Below are positions 18,461-26,529 of a DNA stretch of 64,000 bases, in pieces. Source of the stretch: Bacteroides sp. OM05-12 (GTDB lineage Bacteria > Bacteroidota > Bacteroidia > Bacteroidales > Bacteroidaceae). Positions within the stretch are counted from its first letter, which is position 1, and every line of letters starts with the position of its first letter. Where the stretch lies: contig NZ_QSUN01000012.1 of assembly GCF_003438995.1 (NCBI RefSeq), positions 37,983-101,982 on the forward strand, in the 5' to 3' direction. The notes beneath the pieces were generated by a model, which saw only the letters and a list, made by a program, of their open reading frames with translations, searched no databases and was not told the DNA's origin. A program made the position numbers and the translations under genes.

Positions 18461-19331
18461 GAATACAAATCTCTGTTATCAAGTCTTCGGGACGGGTATT
18501 TTCAGGATTATTGATATAATTCTCGAAACCTCTGGAATCTCTTACTTTATAACTGCTTTCCGGAAGCCAATGCCCGTAAATCGTATCATAAACCGCACTC
18601 AGATTACTGTAAGGACCCTGATAACGGAAGATAGCATACTTTCCTCCCGGAATTTCTCTGACGCCTACTTCTCCCTTGGGCTGCGCAGGTTTCAGTAAAG
18701 TCAGACAGACATCGGTACGGAGATTTTCATTTGCCGTCACTTTCGGGTCGTCATGATAAACACAAATAAACTCAATTCCCGGAGGACAGCCCTCCTTTGC
18801 ATTATCAGACAACAGATTCTCCTGATACATATAAGTAAACAGGCGTTGCCACGCTTCACAATAATTCAACTTCATATACTCCCCGGATAAACGAATATAA
18901 ATCACTTGTTTCGGGTCCAGCTCTTTCACTTCCACACTTACATTCAAACTCGGATTAATTTCTAATGGTTTCATAATTACATGTTCTTTATTGTTACGGT
19001 AATCATTCGGTGAAATGCCATAGAACTGCCTGAAAACCTTCGACAGAGAAGAAGGAACGTTATAGCCTATCCTATAAGCAATATCACCAATCGACATATC
19101 CGAATAACGCAATAATCGAGCTGCAGTCTCCACCCGCGTACGGATAATATAAGTACCAATCGGTTCTCTCAAAAAAGCCCTCATGATACGATGAAAATGG
19201 TAAGACGAAAAGCCTGACATTTCTGCCAGCTTATTGAGATTTATATCTTCTCCCAAATGGTCATTGATATATTCTATCACCAGATTAACTCTTCTGAGAT
19301 ACTCTTCTTTTGTTGAGGGTCTTTGTTGCAT
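18450..19331 (-). CDS. AraC-family regulator with GyrI-like effector-binding domain
   Basis: 293 aa. The N-terminal DNA-binding domain (about residues 10-110) contains two HTHs (LNKLAEMSGFSSYHFHRIMR and IGDIAYRIGYNVPSSLSKVF). The C-terminal GyrI-like/SOUL-type domain (about residues 125-292) begins VSVEVKELDPKQVIYIRLSG. This Rob/SoxS-like arrangement is typical of regulators that sense hydrophobic or cationic small molecules. It is convergent with the AlbA_2 gene. Its targets are unknown; the MATE, NUDIX and zinc-ribbon genes nearby are candidates. Confidence 0.88.
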   Translation of the reverse strand: MQQRPSTKEEYLRRVNLVIEYINDHLGEDINLNKLAEMSGFSSYHFHRIMRAFLREPIGTYIIRTRVETAARLLRYSDMSIGDIAYRIGYNVPSSLSKVFRQFYGISPNDYRNNKEHVIMKPLEINPSLNVSVEVKELDPKQVIYIRLSGEYMKLNYCEAWQRLFTYMYQENLLSDNAKEGCPPGIEFICVYHDDPKVTANENLRTDVCLTLLKPAQPKGEVGVREIPGGKYAIFRYQGPYSNLSAVYDTIYGHWLPESSYKVRDSRGFENYINNPENTRPEDLITEICIPIE

Positions 19332-19353
19332 ATTCTTTTTTTATTTCACATGG

Positions 19354-19361
19354 CAAAGATA
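19354..19361 (-). promoter_or_regulatory. AraC/GyrI gene promoter (-7 box)
   Basis: Reverse strand TATCTTTG, 22 bases upstream of the ATG at 19331. Confidence 0.55.
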
Positions 19362-19462
19362 AGCGCTTATTTCACGATAAACTTTTCCAAACTTGCTAAC
19401 TTGCATAACTTTTCGTTATGCTTCACAACAATTTTTGATGGATAAGCTAACTTTTTTTGCCC

Positions 19463-19470
19463 TATCTTTG
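19463..19470 (+). promoter_or_regulatory. mdh promoter (-7 box)
   Basis: TATCTTTG, 44 bases before the ATG. A T-rich TTTTTG lies 25 bp further upstream, a little too far for a standard -33 box. Confidence 0.5.
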
Positions 19471-19514
19471 TTGTGCAAAGAAAAGAGATTTTAAACCTTT
19501 AAAACAAAATAGTT

Positions 19515-20516
19515 ATGAGTTTCTTAACAGACAAAAAACTGACGACTGTCGGTGCAGCCGGAATGATCGGTTCAAACATGGCACAAACAGCATTAATGAT
19601 GAAGCTAACCCCGAACATCTGTCTTTACGATCCCTATGCGCCTGCATTGGAAGGCGTTGCAGAAGAGATGCTTCAATGTGGTTTTGAGAATGTGAACATT
19701 ACTTTCACCAGTGACATCAAAGAAGCATTAACAGGAGCCGAATACGTTGTTTCTTCGGGAGGAGCAGCACGCAAAGCAGGCATGACGCGTGAAGACCTGC
19801 TGAAAGGCAATGCGGAAATTGCCGCACAATTCGGTAAAGACGTTCGCAAGTATTGTCCGAATGTGAAGCATGTTGTTGTCGTATTCAATCCGGCAGACAT
19901 CACCGGACTTATCACTTTATTATATTCCGGTCTGAAACCATCGCAAGTATCCACGCTTGCAGCATTAGACAGTACCCGTCTGCAAAACGAACTCGTGAAA
20001 TACTTCAAAGTTCCGGCTTCCGAGATTAAGAATTGCCGCACATACGGCGGTCACGGCGAACAAATGGCAGTATTTGCTTCTACAACTACCATCAAGAATG
20101 AGCCGCTTTCTTCATGGATTGGTAGCGAGCACCTCCCCAAAACGGAATGGGATGCAATCAAACAACGTGTGATTCAAGGTGGTAAGCATATCATCGACTT
20201 GCGCGGACGCTCCTCTTTCCAAAGCCCGGCTTATCTTTCTATCGAAATGATTGCTGCGGCAATGGGCGGTGCACCTTTCCGCTGGCCGGCAGGTGTTTAC
20301 GTGCATTCCGGGAAATTCAACCATATCATGATGGCGATGGAGACATCCATTACCAAAGATGGCATCAGCTATAAAGAGGTTAAAGGCACTCCGGCAGAAG
20401 AAAAAGAGCTGGAAAACAGTTATGAACACCTTTGCAAGCTACGCGATGAAGTAATCGCGATGGGTATCATACCCGCAATCAGCGAATGGCATACGCTTAA
20501 TCCGAATATTGATTAA
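19515..20516 (+). CDS. mdh: Malate dehydrogenase
   Basis: NAD-dependent oxidoreductase interconverting malate and oxaloacetate; in Bacteroides it feeds the reductive branch to fumarate and succinate. The 333-aa protein has the Rossmann motif GAAGMIGSN (about residues 13-21), the mobile-loop region GGAARKAGMTREDLL with the substrate arginines, LDSTRLQNEL with the catalytic Asp, and the YGGHGEQMAVF segment with the catalytic His. Monocistronic: its own promoter and a strong hairpin follow. Confidence 0.92.
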   Translation: MSFLTDKKLTTVGAAGMIGSNMAQTALMMKLTPNICLYDPYAPALEGVAEEMLQCGFENVNITFTSDIKEALTGAEYVVSSGGAARKAGMTREDLLKGNAEIAAQFGKDVRKYCPNVKHVVVVFNPADITGLITLLYSGLKPSQVSTLAALDSTRLQNELVKYFKVPASEIKNCRTYGGHGEQMAVFASTTTIKNEPLSSWIGSEHLPKTEWDAIKQRVIQGGKHIIDLRGRSSFQSPAYLSIEMIAAAMGGAPFRWPAGVYVHSGKFNHIMMAMETSITKDGISYKEVKGTPAEEKELENSYEHLCKLRDEVIAMGIIPAISEWHTLNPNID

Positions 20517-20535
20517 GACAGGCTCAATTATAAGG

Positions 20536-20571
20536 ATACGGCTTGCTCTATTAATTTAGGGCAAGCCGTAT
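20536..20571. terminator. Terminator between mdh and thioesterase genes
   Basis: Arms of 14 bp with one mismatch (ATACGGCTTGCTCT / AGGGCAAGCCGTAT) and an 8-base loop in a convergent gap, followed by TATTAAT. Likely works in both directions. Confidence 0.75.
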
Positions 20572-20592
20572 TATTAATCCGCAATGACTAAC

Positions 20593-21042
20593 CTAAACCG
20601 GCTTTCCACAAATCAGTTCTTCCCTTCCCTCAAACTCACATATAGCAGCTTTGCAAGCCTCCGAAATAGGTTGAGACTGTTTGGTGGCAATGTCATATCC
20701 TACCATTACAGTCTGGCAAACACATTTTACTTCACCTGTTTCCGTATTCACGGCACGCTGCACCAGTGTAAAACTCTTATTCCCGATCCTCGTCGTAGCA
20801 GTTTGTATCGCTACTTTCTCCGAGAAAAAGATCGGAGAAAAGAAATTCGCCTGTACGTTGGCCACTACTATCCCTGTCTTACGCCAATCCACTTTACCCT
20901 CCATTACATCATTCAAATAAGTGGTCTTAGCCAAATCATACAAAGAAAAATAAACGGAATTATTCACATGACCGAACTGGTCTACGTCACTAAAACGCAA
21001 CTGCACGGGAAGCGTATGTTTAAATTGTATGTTATCCTCCAT
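20593..21042 (-). CDS. Acyl-CoA thioesterase (4HBT hotdog fold)
   Basis: 149 aa from the ATG at 21042 (MEDNIQFKHTLPVQ). The hotdog signature VDQFGHVNNSVYFSLYDLA carries the likely catalytic Asp. Homologues hydrolyse acyl-CoA or act on acyl-ACP. An upstream start at 21150 would add 36 poorly conserved residues and would read through the promoter; the chosen start has AAAGGA 7 bases before it. It is divergent from metY. Confidence 0.85.
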   Translation of the reverse strand: MEDNIQFKHTLPVQLRFSDVDQFGHVNNSVYFSLYDLAKTTYLNDVMEGKVDWRKTGIVVANVQANFFSPIFFSEKVAIQTATTRIGNKSFTLVQRAVNTETGEVKCVCQTVMVGYDIATKQSQPISEACKAAICEFEGREELICGKPV

Positions 21043-21061
21043 CTTTCCTTTATTTTTGCTG

Positions 21062-21094
21062 CAAAAATACTCTTTTATGGTCAAAATGCAACAA
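21062..21094 (-). promoter_or_regulatory. Thioesterase promoter (-33/-7)
   Basis: Reverse strand TTGTTG (21094-21089), 19-bp spacer, TATTTTTG (21069-21062). It lies inside the longer reading frame and supports the start at 21042. Confidence 0.65.
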
Positions 21095-21111
21095 TCTAAC
21101 CATTTATTCTT

Positions 21112-21119
21112 TACTTTTG
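21112..21119 (+). promoter_or_regulatory. metY promoter (-7 box)
   Basis: TACTTTTG, 41 bases before the ATG, back-to-back with the thioesterase promoter. Confidence 0.55.
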
Positions 21120-21160
21120 CGGTATGTTTAAAGCATAATATAATTTTCAATTAATATCAT

Positions 21161-22441
21161 ATGAATAAGAAATTTAAAAAAGGAACAGTCTGCGTACAGG
21201 GCGGGTGGGCTCCCAAAAACGGCGAGCCAAGAGTATTACCTATCTACCAAAGCACAACATTCAAGTATGACAGCAGCGAACACATGGCTCGTTTGTTTGA
21301 TCTTGAAGACGCAGGGTATTTCTACACTCGTTTGCAAAACCCTACCAACGACGCTGTTGCCGCAAAGATAGCAGAACTTGAAGGTGGTGTTGCCGCTATG
21401 CTCACCTCTTCCGGACAAGCTGCCAATTTCTACGCCGTATTCAACATTTGTGAAGCCGGCGACCATATGGTTTGCTCATCTACTATCTACGGAGGCACGT
21501 TCAACCTTTTCGGCGTCACACTGAAAAAGCTTGGAATAGATGTAACCTTCGTTGATGCCGACGCCAATGAGGAAGAAATAAGCAAAGCCTTCCGTCCGAA
21601 TACTAAAGCACTGTTCGGTGAAACGATGTCCAATCCGGGTATGAACGTTTTAGACATCGAAAAGTTCGCACGCATTGCACATAATCACGGCGTTCCTTTG
21701 ATTGTAGATAATACTTTTGCCACTCCTATCAACTGCCGTCCGTTTGAATGGGGTGCAGATATCGTAACCCACTCCACGACCAAATATATGGACGGACACG
21801 CCACTTGTGTAGGTGGGGCTATCGTAGACAGTGGAAACTTCGATTGGGAAGCTCATGCGGATAAATTTCCGGGATTGACACAACCCGACGAGTCTTACCA
21901 CGGTTTGGCTTATTCGAAGAAATTCGGAAAATTGGCTTACATCACAAAAGCCACAGCACAATTAATGCGTGATCTTGGTTCCATTCAGTCTCCGCAAAAT
22001 GCATTTCTATTAAATCTAGGATTGGAAACGCTACATTTACGTATGCGCCAGCACTGTAAGAATGCTCAAGCTGTTGCAGAATATTTGGAGGCAAACGACA
22101 AAGTGGCATGGATAAACTATCCGGGACTGAAAAGCAGCAAGTATTATGACTTAGCTCAAAAATATATGCCTGAGGGGACTTGTGGCGTAATTGCCTTCGG
22201 TCTGAAAGGAAGCCGAGAAGAAGCCATTCATTTCATGGATAGCCTGAAAATGATTTGCATCGTAACACACGTTGCAGATGCCCGCACATGTGTTCTTCAC
22301 CCCGCAAGCCATACACACCGCCAATTGTCTGATGAACAGCTGATAGCTGCAGGTGTAGCACCGGACTTAATCCGCTTATCTGTCGGGATTGAAGATGCAG
22401 AAGACATCATCGCCGATATTGAACAGGCTATCAATGCTTAA
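21161..22441 (+). CDS. metY: O-acetylhomoserine sulfhydrylase (aminocarboxypropyltransferase)
   Basis: PLP enzyme of the Cys/Met metabolism family that makes homocysteine directly from O-acetylhomoserine and sulfide; some members also act as cysteine synthase. The 426-aa length suits MetY rather than the shorter MetB/MetC. Visible signatures are YFYTRLQNPT (about 53-62), SSGQAANF, the PLP-contacting IVDNTFATP, and the PLP lysine Lys208 in HSTTKYMDGH. It is transcribed alone, divergent from the thioesterase gene. Confidence 0.9.
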   Translation: MNKKFKKGTVCVQGGWAPKNGEPRVLPIYQSTTFKYDSSEHMARLFDLEDAGYFYTRLQNPTNDAVAAKIAELEGGVAAMLTSSGQAANFYAVFNICEAGDHMVCSSTIYGGTFNLFGVTLKKLGIDVTFVDADANEEEISKAFRPNTKALFGETMSNPGMNVLDIEKFARIAHNHGVPLIVDNTFATPINCRPFEWGADIVTHSTTKYMDGHATCVGGAIVDSGNFDWEAHADKFPGLTQPDESYHGLAYSKKFGKLAYITKATAQLMRDLGSIQSPQNAFLLNLGLETLHLRMRQHCKNAQAVAEYLEANDKVAWINYPGLKSSKYYDLAQKYMPEGTCGVIAFGLKGSREEAIHFMDSLKMICIVTHVADARTCVLHPASHTHRQLSDEQLIAAGVAPDLIRLSVGIEDAEDIIADIEQAINA

Positions 22442-22500
22442 CAGATAAATTCCGTTAAGGCAATCTGAGCCATATCGGAAGAAAAGAATTAGTAACGGAA

Positions 22501-22642
22501 TTGTCAAAAGTCAAAGCATCCAAGTTTCCCCGCTTGAGCGGGGATTAAGGGGTGTGTGATCTTTCTTTGATTATTAAACTGTTAGAAAATTCACACACCC
22601 CCTACCCCCGCTCAAGCAGGGGAATTGAGATAGTTTTGACAA
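22501..22642. repeat. 142-bp inverted-repeat element with TTGTCAAAA ends (MITE-like)
   Basis: Ends are TTGTCAAAA (22501-22509) and TTTTGACAA (22634-22642). Inside, the left arm CCCCGCTTGAGCGGGG ... AGGGGTGTGTGA pairs with the right arm TCACACACCCC ... CCCCCGCTCAAGCAGGGG. The arms are about 60 bases with small gaps around an AT-rich loop of about 20 bases. No coding capacity and no clear target-site duplication. It could be a MITE-like element or a REP-type structure. Confidence 0.75.
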
Positions 22643-22713
22643 CCTCTTATATAATTCAAACAAGACAATTAATCCCCACACAAGTACAAAGAAATGTATT
22701 CGCAAGGTAAAAG

Positions 22714-22808
22714 TAGTTATCTCACATATTATGAGGTAGCTGTCTCACAGTATGTGCAATAGTTATCTCACCTATTGTGCAATAGCTATTTCACAATAGG
22801 TGAGACAG
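22714..22808. repeat. Four tandem 23-bp repeats ending in a 38-bp palindrome
   Basis: Units start at 22714, 22737, 22760 and 22783 and share the core TAGYTRTYTCAC. Units 3 and 4 together form an almost perfect palindrome (22767-22804): arms CTCACCTATTGTG and CACAATAGGTGAG around an AATAGCTATT core that is itself palindromic. The units abut with no spacers, so this is not a CRISPR array. Confidence 0.8.
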
Positions 22809-22944
22809 TAAATTGTTCTTTATAAAACGACTAAAGAAGCAGAGAGAATCAACTAAAGACGGAGGAGGCAAAGGTTAGTTAAGGCATTCCCTTGAAGAAT
22901 CATAATATATACCGCTATTTTCCGTTCTAAGAATAAAAAAGAAT

Positions 22945-24744
22945 ATGGACATACATACAATAATTGCCACTTATCAACAAACGATTCAACAAGGCCGGGA
23001 AAAACTATCGAAGGTTAAGAATAAAATATACCGTATCGGTTCCCTCAAGTTATTACTATTTGTCGCCTGTATTGCCGGCATCATCTACTTTGTATCGGCA
23101 GGCTGGACCACCATTCTGGGAGTTATCGCAATAACGCTTATCCCGTTTCTCGTACTGGTCAAGTACCACAACCGCTTATTCAACGAAAAAGATTATCTGG
23201 AGAAAGAGATAGAGGTGAACGAGCAGGAGCTTTCCGCAATCAATTACGACTATTCCTGTTTCGACGGAGGAAAGGAATATATCGATTCAGCCCACTTATA
23301 CACATTCGACCTAGACATATTCGGTGATAAATCTTTATTTCAATACCTCAACCGTACTTGTACCGCTTTCGGAAAGCAGAAACTCAGTGAATGGTTCATG
23401 GCGCCTTCAAATAACAAAAAAGAAATAGAACAACGGCAGAAAGCTGTACAAGAATTGACACCGGAACTAAATTTCCGGCAACATTTCCGCATTCTGGGAT
23501 TACTTTATAAAGGCAATGCCAACGACGGAAAAGAGATTATCCAATGGACGAAAGAACGGAATTATTTCTCGGAGAAGAAATTGTACCGTTTCGCCATCTA
23601 CTTCGTACCGCTTACCAATCTCATCTTGTTCATATTGGGAATTGCCGGGATCATCTCGTTCAACTGGTTCGGGCTGGCTTTCGTAGCTTTCGTCATCCTC
23701 AACTTCTCACTTCAAAAAAGTATCACACTGTTTCAAATATCTTATGATAAGAAGTTGAGTGTACTCTCTACGTATGCCAAACTAATGGAAATAGCCGAAC
23801 AAAAAGAATGGAAAGCAGACGAGCTTAAACAAATCAAAAGCCAACTATCCTCGGCATCTAACGCGGTAAAGCAACTGTCTGAGATGATGAACTCTCTCAA
23901 CCAACGAAATAACATTATTATCTCGACCATACTGAACGGGCTCTTGTTTTGGGAGCTACGGAAAGTAATCAATATCGAGAAATGGAAGAATCAGTATGCC
24001 CGACAGCTTCCCGAATGGCTAAAGGCAATCGGGGAAATGGATGCCTTGTGCTCTCTTGCAACTTTTGCCTATAATCATCCGGAATATACCTATCCTACTA
24101 TCGCTACAACTCCATTTACACTGGAGGCGACAGAAATGGGACATCCCTTGATGGAACGTGAGAAATGTGTCAGAAACAGCATTCATATCACAAAGAAACC
24201 ATTTTTTGTCATTATCACCGGTGCAAATATGGCGGGCAAAAGCACTTATCTACGCACCATCGGAGTGAACTATCTTCTGGCATGCATCGGAGCTCCCGTG
24301 TGTTGCGACAAGATGGACATATATCCGGCTCATCTTATCACCAGTCTCCGTACATCGGACTCTCTGACTGACAACGAATCTTACTTCTTTGCCGAGCTGA
24401 AACGTCTGAAACTTATCATCGATAAACTAAATGCTCAAGAGGAACTTTTCATCATTCTGGACGAAATCTTAAAGGGAACGAACTCTATGGATAAACAAAA
24501 GGGCTCGCTCGCATTGATAAAGCAATTCATGTCACTACAAGCCAATGGAATTATTGCTACCCACGACCTATTATTAGGTTCACTAGCCGAAATATATCCC
24601 AATAATATAAAGAACTTCCGTTTTGAAGCCGATATAACCAACAATGAATTAACCTTCTCTTACCGGCTCAAAGAAGGGGTTGCGCAAAACATGAATGCTT
24701 GTTTCCTGATGAAAAAAATGGGGATTGTCGTCAATGACGACTAA
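22945..24744 (+). CDS. Membrane-anchored MutS-family ATPase
   Basis: 599 aa. Two N-terminal transmembrane helices (about 32-50 and 54-72) and a second hydrophobic pair (about 216-254) precede a MutS core and ATPase domain. The ATPase has Walker A GANMAGKST (426-434), the DNESYFFAELKRL signature-like segment, Walker B LFIILDEI (501-508) and the switch histidine His540 in IIATHD. The N-terminal mismatch-recognition domain of MutS1 (with its Phe-x-Glu) is missing, so classical mismatch repair is unlikely. Homologues occur in Bacteroidota under the label MutS; their role is not established. It is a single-gene unit. Confidence 0.88.
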   Translation: MDIHTIIATYQQTIQQGREKLSKVKNKIYRIGSLKLLLFVACIAGIIYFVSAGWTTILGVIAITLIPFLVLVKYHNRLFNEKDYLEKEIEVNEQELSAINYDYSCFDGGKEYIDSAHLYTFDLDIFGDKSLFQYLNRTCTAFGKQKLSEWFMAPSNNKKEIEQRQKAVQELTPELNFRQHFRILGLLYKGNANDGKEIIQWTKERNYFSEKKLYRFAIYFVPLTNLILFILGIAGIISFNWFGLAFVAFVILNFSLQKSITLFQISYDKKLSVLSTYAKLMEIAEQKEWKADELKQIKSQLSSASNAVKQLSEMMNSLNQRNNIIISTILNGLLFWELRKVINIEKWKNQYARQLPEWLKAIGEMDALCSLATFAYNHPEYTYPTIATTPFTLEATEMGHPLMEREKCVRNSIHITKKPFFVIITGANMAGKSTYLRTIGVNYLLACIGAPVCCDKMDIYPAHLITSLRTSDSLTDNESYFFAELKRLKLIIDKLNAQEELFIILDEILKGTNSMDKQKGSLALIKQFMSLQANGIIATHDLLLGSLAEIYPNNIKNFRFEADITNNELTFSYRLKEGVAQNMNACFLMKKMGIVVNDD

Positions 24745-24749
24745 TCCCC
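24720..24749 (+). terminator. Hairpin spanning the MutS-family stop codon
   Basis: GGGGATT-GTCGTC / GACGAC-(T)-AATCCCC around a 3-base loop. The right arm includes the TAA stop. There is no T-run behind it, so it may protect the transcript end or terminate weakly. Confidence 0.5.
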
Positions 24750-24785
24750 ACTAGAACATATATGATAGAAATTAAAAAGAGTTGT

Positions 24786-25331
24786 CTATCTCTTGCTTTG
24801 CTGCAAATAAGTGTTCAAAGCCAAAGCCTTATCACCAGTAAAATAAAATACCTTCGTAACCGGATTATAAGTATAAGGTACGAATTGGAACAGTTGAACT
24901 GCTGCAAATTTCGAATCCTGCGAACGCAGGATATCTAAACGAAGATTACCGTTACCTACCGTTTTAATACAGCTCTCCAAGGGAAATGTTCCTTCTTCAA
25001 GTAAAGAAATGAGTTTATCCATGTACTTCGGATCGAAAAACAGAGAAGATTCTTTCGTTACACTTCCGGTGGGAGCATAAACCAAATGTTTGGATTTCCA
25101 GAATAAGCGGAAAACGCCCATAAGCAAAGCCGCCGTACCAACCACCAATAATAGCATACCGATGCTGGATGCCTTATCATTCAACTGAAATGCAGAAATA
25201 AAAACTCCCAGACCGGCAACGATCAATGCGGAAGACAATATTAAGGAAGGAACAGACGCACGTTTAACAACATCCGGATGAGGACTTACAAATAAAGTAG
25301 CCTCTATAGCTTGTGAATTATTCATAATCAT
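24786..25331 (-). CDS. Hypothetical membrane protein (two TM helices)
   Basis: 181 aa. Residues about 24-75 form two transmembrane helices (VPSLILSSALIVAGLGVFIS and SIGMLLLVVGTAALLMGVF). The soluble C-terminal part (about 80-178) contains a repeated 'VFYFTGDKALALNTYLQ'-type amphipathic end. I do not recognise a family. A second ATG two codons in is also possible. It is followed by the convergent MutS-family gene. Confidence 0.7.
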   Translation of the reverse strand: MIMNNSQAIEATLFVSPHPDVVKRASVPSLILSSALIVAGLGVFISAFQLNDKASSIGMLLLVVGTAALLMGVFRLFWKSKHLVYAPTGSVTKESSLFFDPKYMDKLISLLEEGTFPLESCIKTVGNGNLRLDILRSQDSKFAAVQLFQFVPYTYNPVTKVFYFTGDKALALNTYLQQSKR

Positions 25332-25421
25332 AAGTTTTAAATATTAATAATAAAGATATTAGAGGTAATAAGCACTCATAAATGCCTGCTACCCCGCTAA
25401 CTGGATATTAATAAAAAAGGC

Positions 25422-25826
25422 CTAAATGATTATACGCCTTAGAGCAAAGACATAATAATGTTTGCTGAAAGGTTCACACACAGAGCAATTAACTGCATTA
25501 TAGAAACGCCCGGAATTAAGGGCGGAAGCAGAATCTAAATCGGACAAACAGCGTGATACATTCTTAAAAAAGGAAGATATCTGCAATGAAACAGCACGTT
25601 TCATCCGTGGAAGATTAACCCCTTGCTGAGAGGAAGAATAACTATTTATCTCAATAGCTGCAAGTGTATTGTGAAAGCTATTCCCGTCTACATAATTCGT
25701 ATTTTCATTAGAAGTTTGACTCATAGCTTCAATTTCCTCTACATTCATAGAGAAAGCGGTCTCTGCTATCCCGCCTGTAAAGAGCAAGATAAACATAAAA
25801 CATATAGCCATCCAAAACTTCTTCAT
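25422..25826 (-). CDS. Small secreted or membrane-anchored hypothetical protein
   Basis: About 134 aa from the ATG at 25826. An N-terminal hydrophobic signal (MKKFWMAICFMFILLFTGGIA) is followed by a Ser/Asn-rich region and a C-terminal domain with three close cysteines (CLSDL, NCSVCEPF). A start at 25913 would include 29 extra residues lying across a very good promoter, so the shorter form is favoured. No family recognised. Confidence 0.6.
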   Translation of the reverse strand: MKKFWMAICFMFILLFTGGIAETAFSMNVEEIEAMSQTSNENTNYVDGNSFHNTLAAIEINSYSSSQQGVNLPRMKRAVSLQISSFFKNVSRCLSDLDSASALNSGRFYNAVNCSVCEPFSKHYYVFALRRIII

Positions 25827-25842
25827 ATCACTTAAATTTGCA

Positions 25843-25872
25843 CAAATATAATCATTAATTGATTGCTTCAAA
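25843..25872 (-). promoter_or_regulatory. Promoter of the small secreted protein (-33/-7)
   Basis: Reverse strand TTTG (25872-25869), 18-bp spacer, TATATTTG (25850-25843), 16 bases upstream of the ATG. Confidence 0.7.
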
Positions 25873-25976
25873 AAATTATCTGCTTGAAAGGAATGATTAA
25901 AACGATTCTTCAAACTTTTATATCTAACTTAACAAACAAAACCGGATATTGTTCAGTAAAAGTAAATATGAGGAAA

Positions 25977-26010
25977 CAAAAAAAGGCCACCTTCACAGAT
26001 GACCTTTCTT
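25977..26010 (-). terminator. Terminator of the ribosomal superoperon (after rplQ)
   Basis: On the minus strand AAAGGTCAtCTG ... GGTGgCCTTT folds into a stem and is followed by a run of seven T residues. It lies 19 bases after the rplQ stop. Confidence 0.8.
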
Positions 26011-26028
26011 TTAGTATATAGTTCAGAA

Positions 26029-26526
26029 TTATTCTGCTTTCGGTTCTTCAGCAGCAGGAGTTTCTGTTGCAGGAGCAGCTGTTTCAGCAGCAGGGGCAGC
26101 TTCAGCACTCTTTTTAGAACGACGAGTACGAGTTGTTTTCTTAGCAACCTTTTCCTTAGCCATGTTTTCGTTGTAATCAACAAGTTCGATGAAACACATT
26201 TCAGCGTTATCACCTAAACGATGACCGGTTTTAATGATACGAGTATAACCACCCGGACGATCAGCAATCTTCACAGAGATTTCTTTGAACAATTCCGTTA
26301 CAGCAAACTTATCTTGCAAGTTGCTAAATACAACACGACGAGAATTAGTTGTGTCGTCTTTAGACTTTGTAATTAAAGGCTCAACGAATTTCTTCAAAGC
26401 TTTAGCCTTTGCTACAGTCGTAGTGATTCTTTTGTGCTTAATCAAAGAGCAGGCCATGTTTGACAGCATAGCTGATCTATGAGAAGCAGTACGACCTAAA
26501 TGATTGAATTTTTTATTATGTCTCAT
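26029..26526 (-). CDS. rplQ: Ribosomal protein L17
   Basis: Binds 23S rRNA near the exit tunnel. The first 120 residues are the standard bL17 core ([28 protein letters not shown]). The 165-aa length comes from an Ala/Glu/Pro-rich, low-complexity tail that is typical of Bacteroides L17 and absent from E. coli. Last gene of the superoperon, 3 bases after rpoA. Confidence 0.97.
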   Translation of the reverse strand: MRHNKKFNHLGRTASHRSAMLSNMACSLIKHKRITTTVAKAKALKKFVEPLITKSKDDTTNSRRVVFSNLQDKFAVTELFKEISVKIADRPGGYTRIIKTGHRLGDNAEMCFIELVDYNENMAKEKVAKKTTRTRRSKKSAEAAPAAETAAPATETPAAEEPKAE

Positions 26527-26529
26527 TTT

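Larger units (their letters stand above)
22442..22944. other. 503-base non-coding region rich in inverted and direct repeats
   Basis: No credible gene. In order: an AATTCCGTTA (22448-22457) / TAACGGAATT (22493-22502) hairpin after metY, which may be its terminator; a 142-bp element with terminal inverted repeats; then four tandem 23-bp units ending in a long palindrome; then about 135 bases of plain sequence before the MutS-family gene. I see no consensus -7 box close to that gene. Confidence 0.7.

Noticed and set aside
20584..21099. 171-aa frame antisense to the thioesterase
   Set aside because: Shadow of a well-supported gene; no family features.
20593..21150. Longer thioesterase start (185 aa)
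   Set aside because: The extra 36 residues have no thioesterase similarity and lie across the gene's own -33/-7 promoter.
22714..22808. CRISPR array
   Set aside because: The 23-bp units abut directly with no spacers, and no cas genes are nearby.
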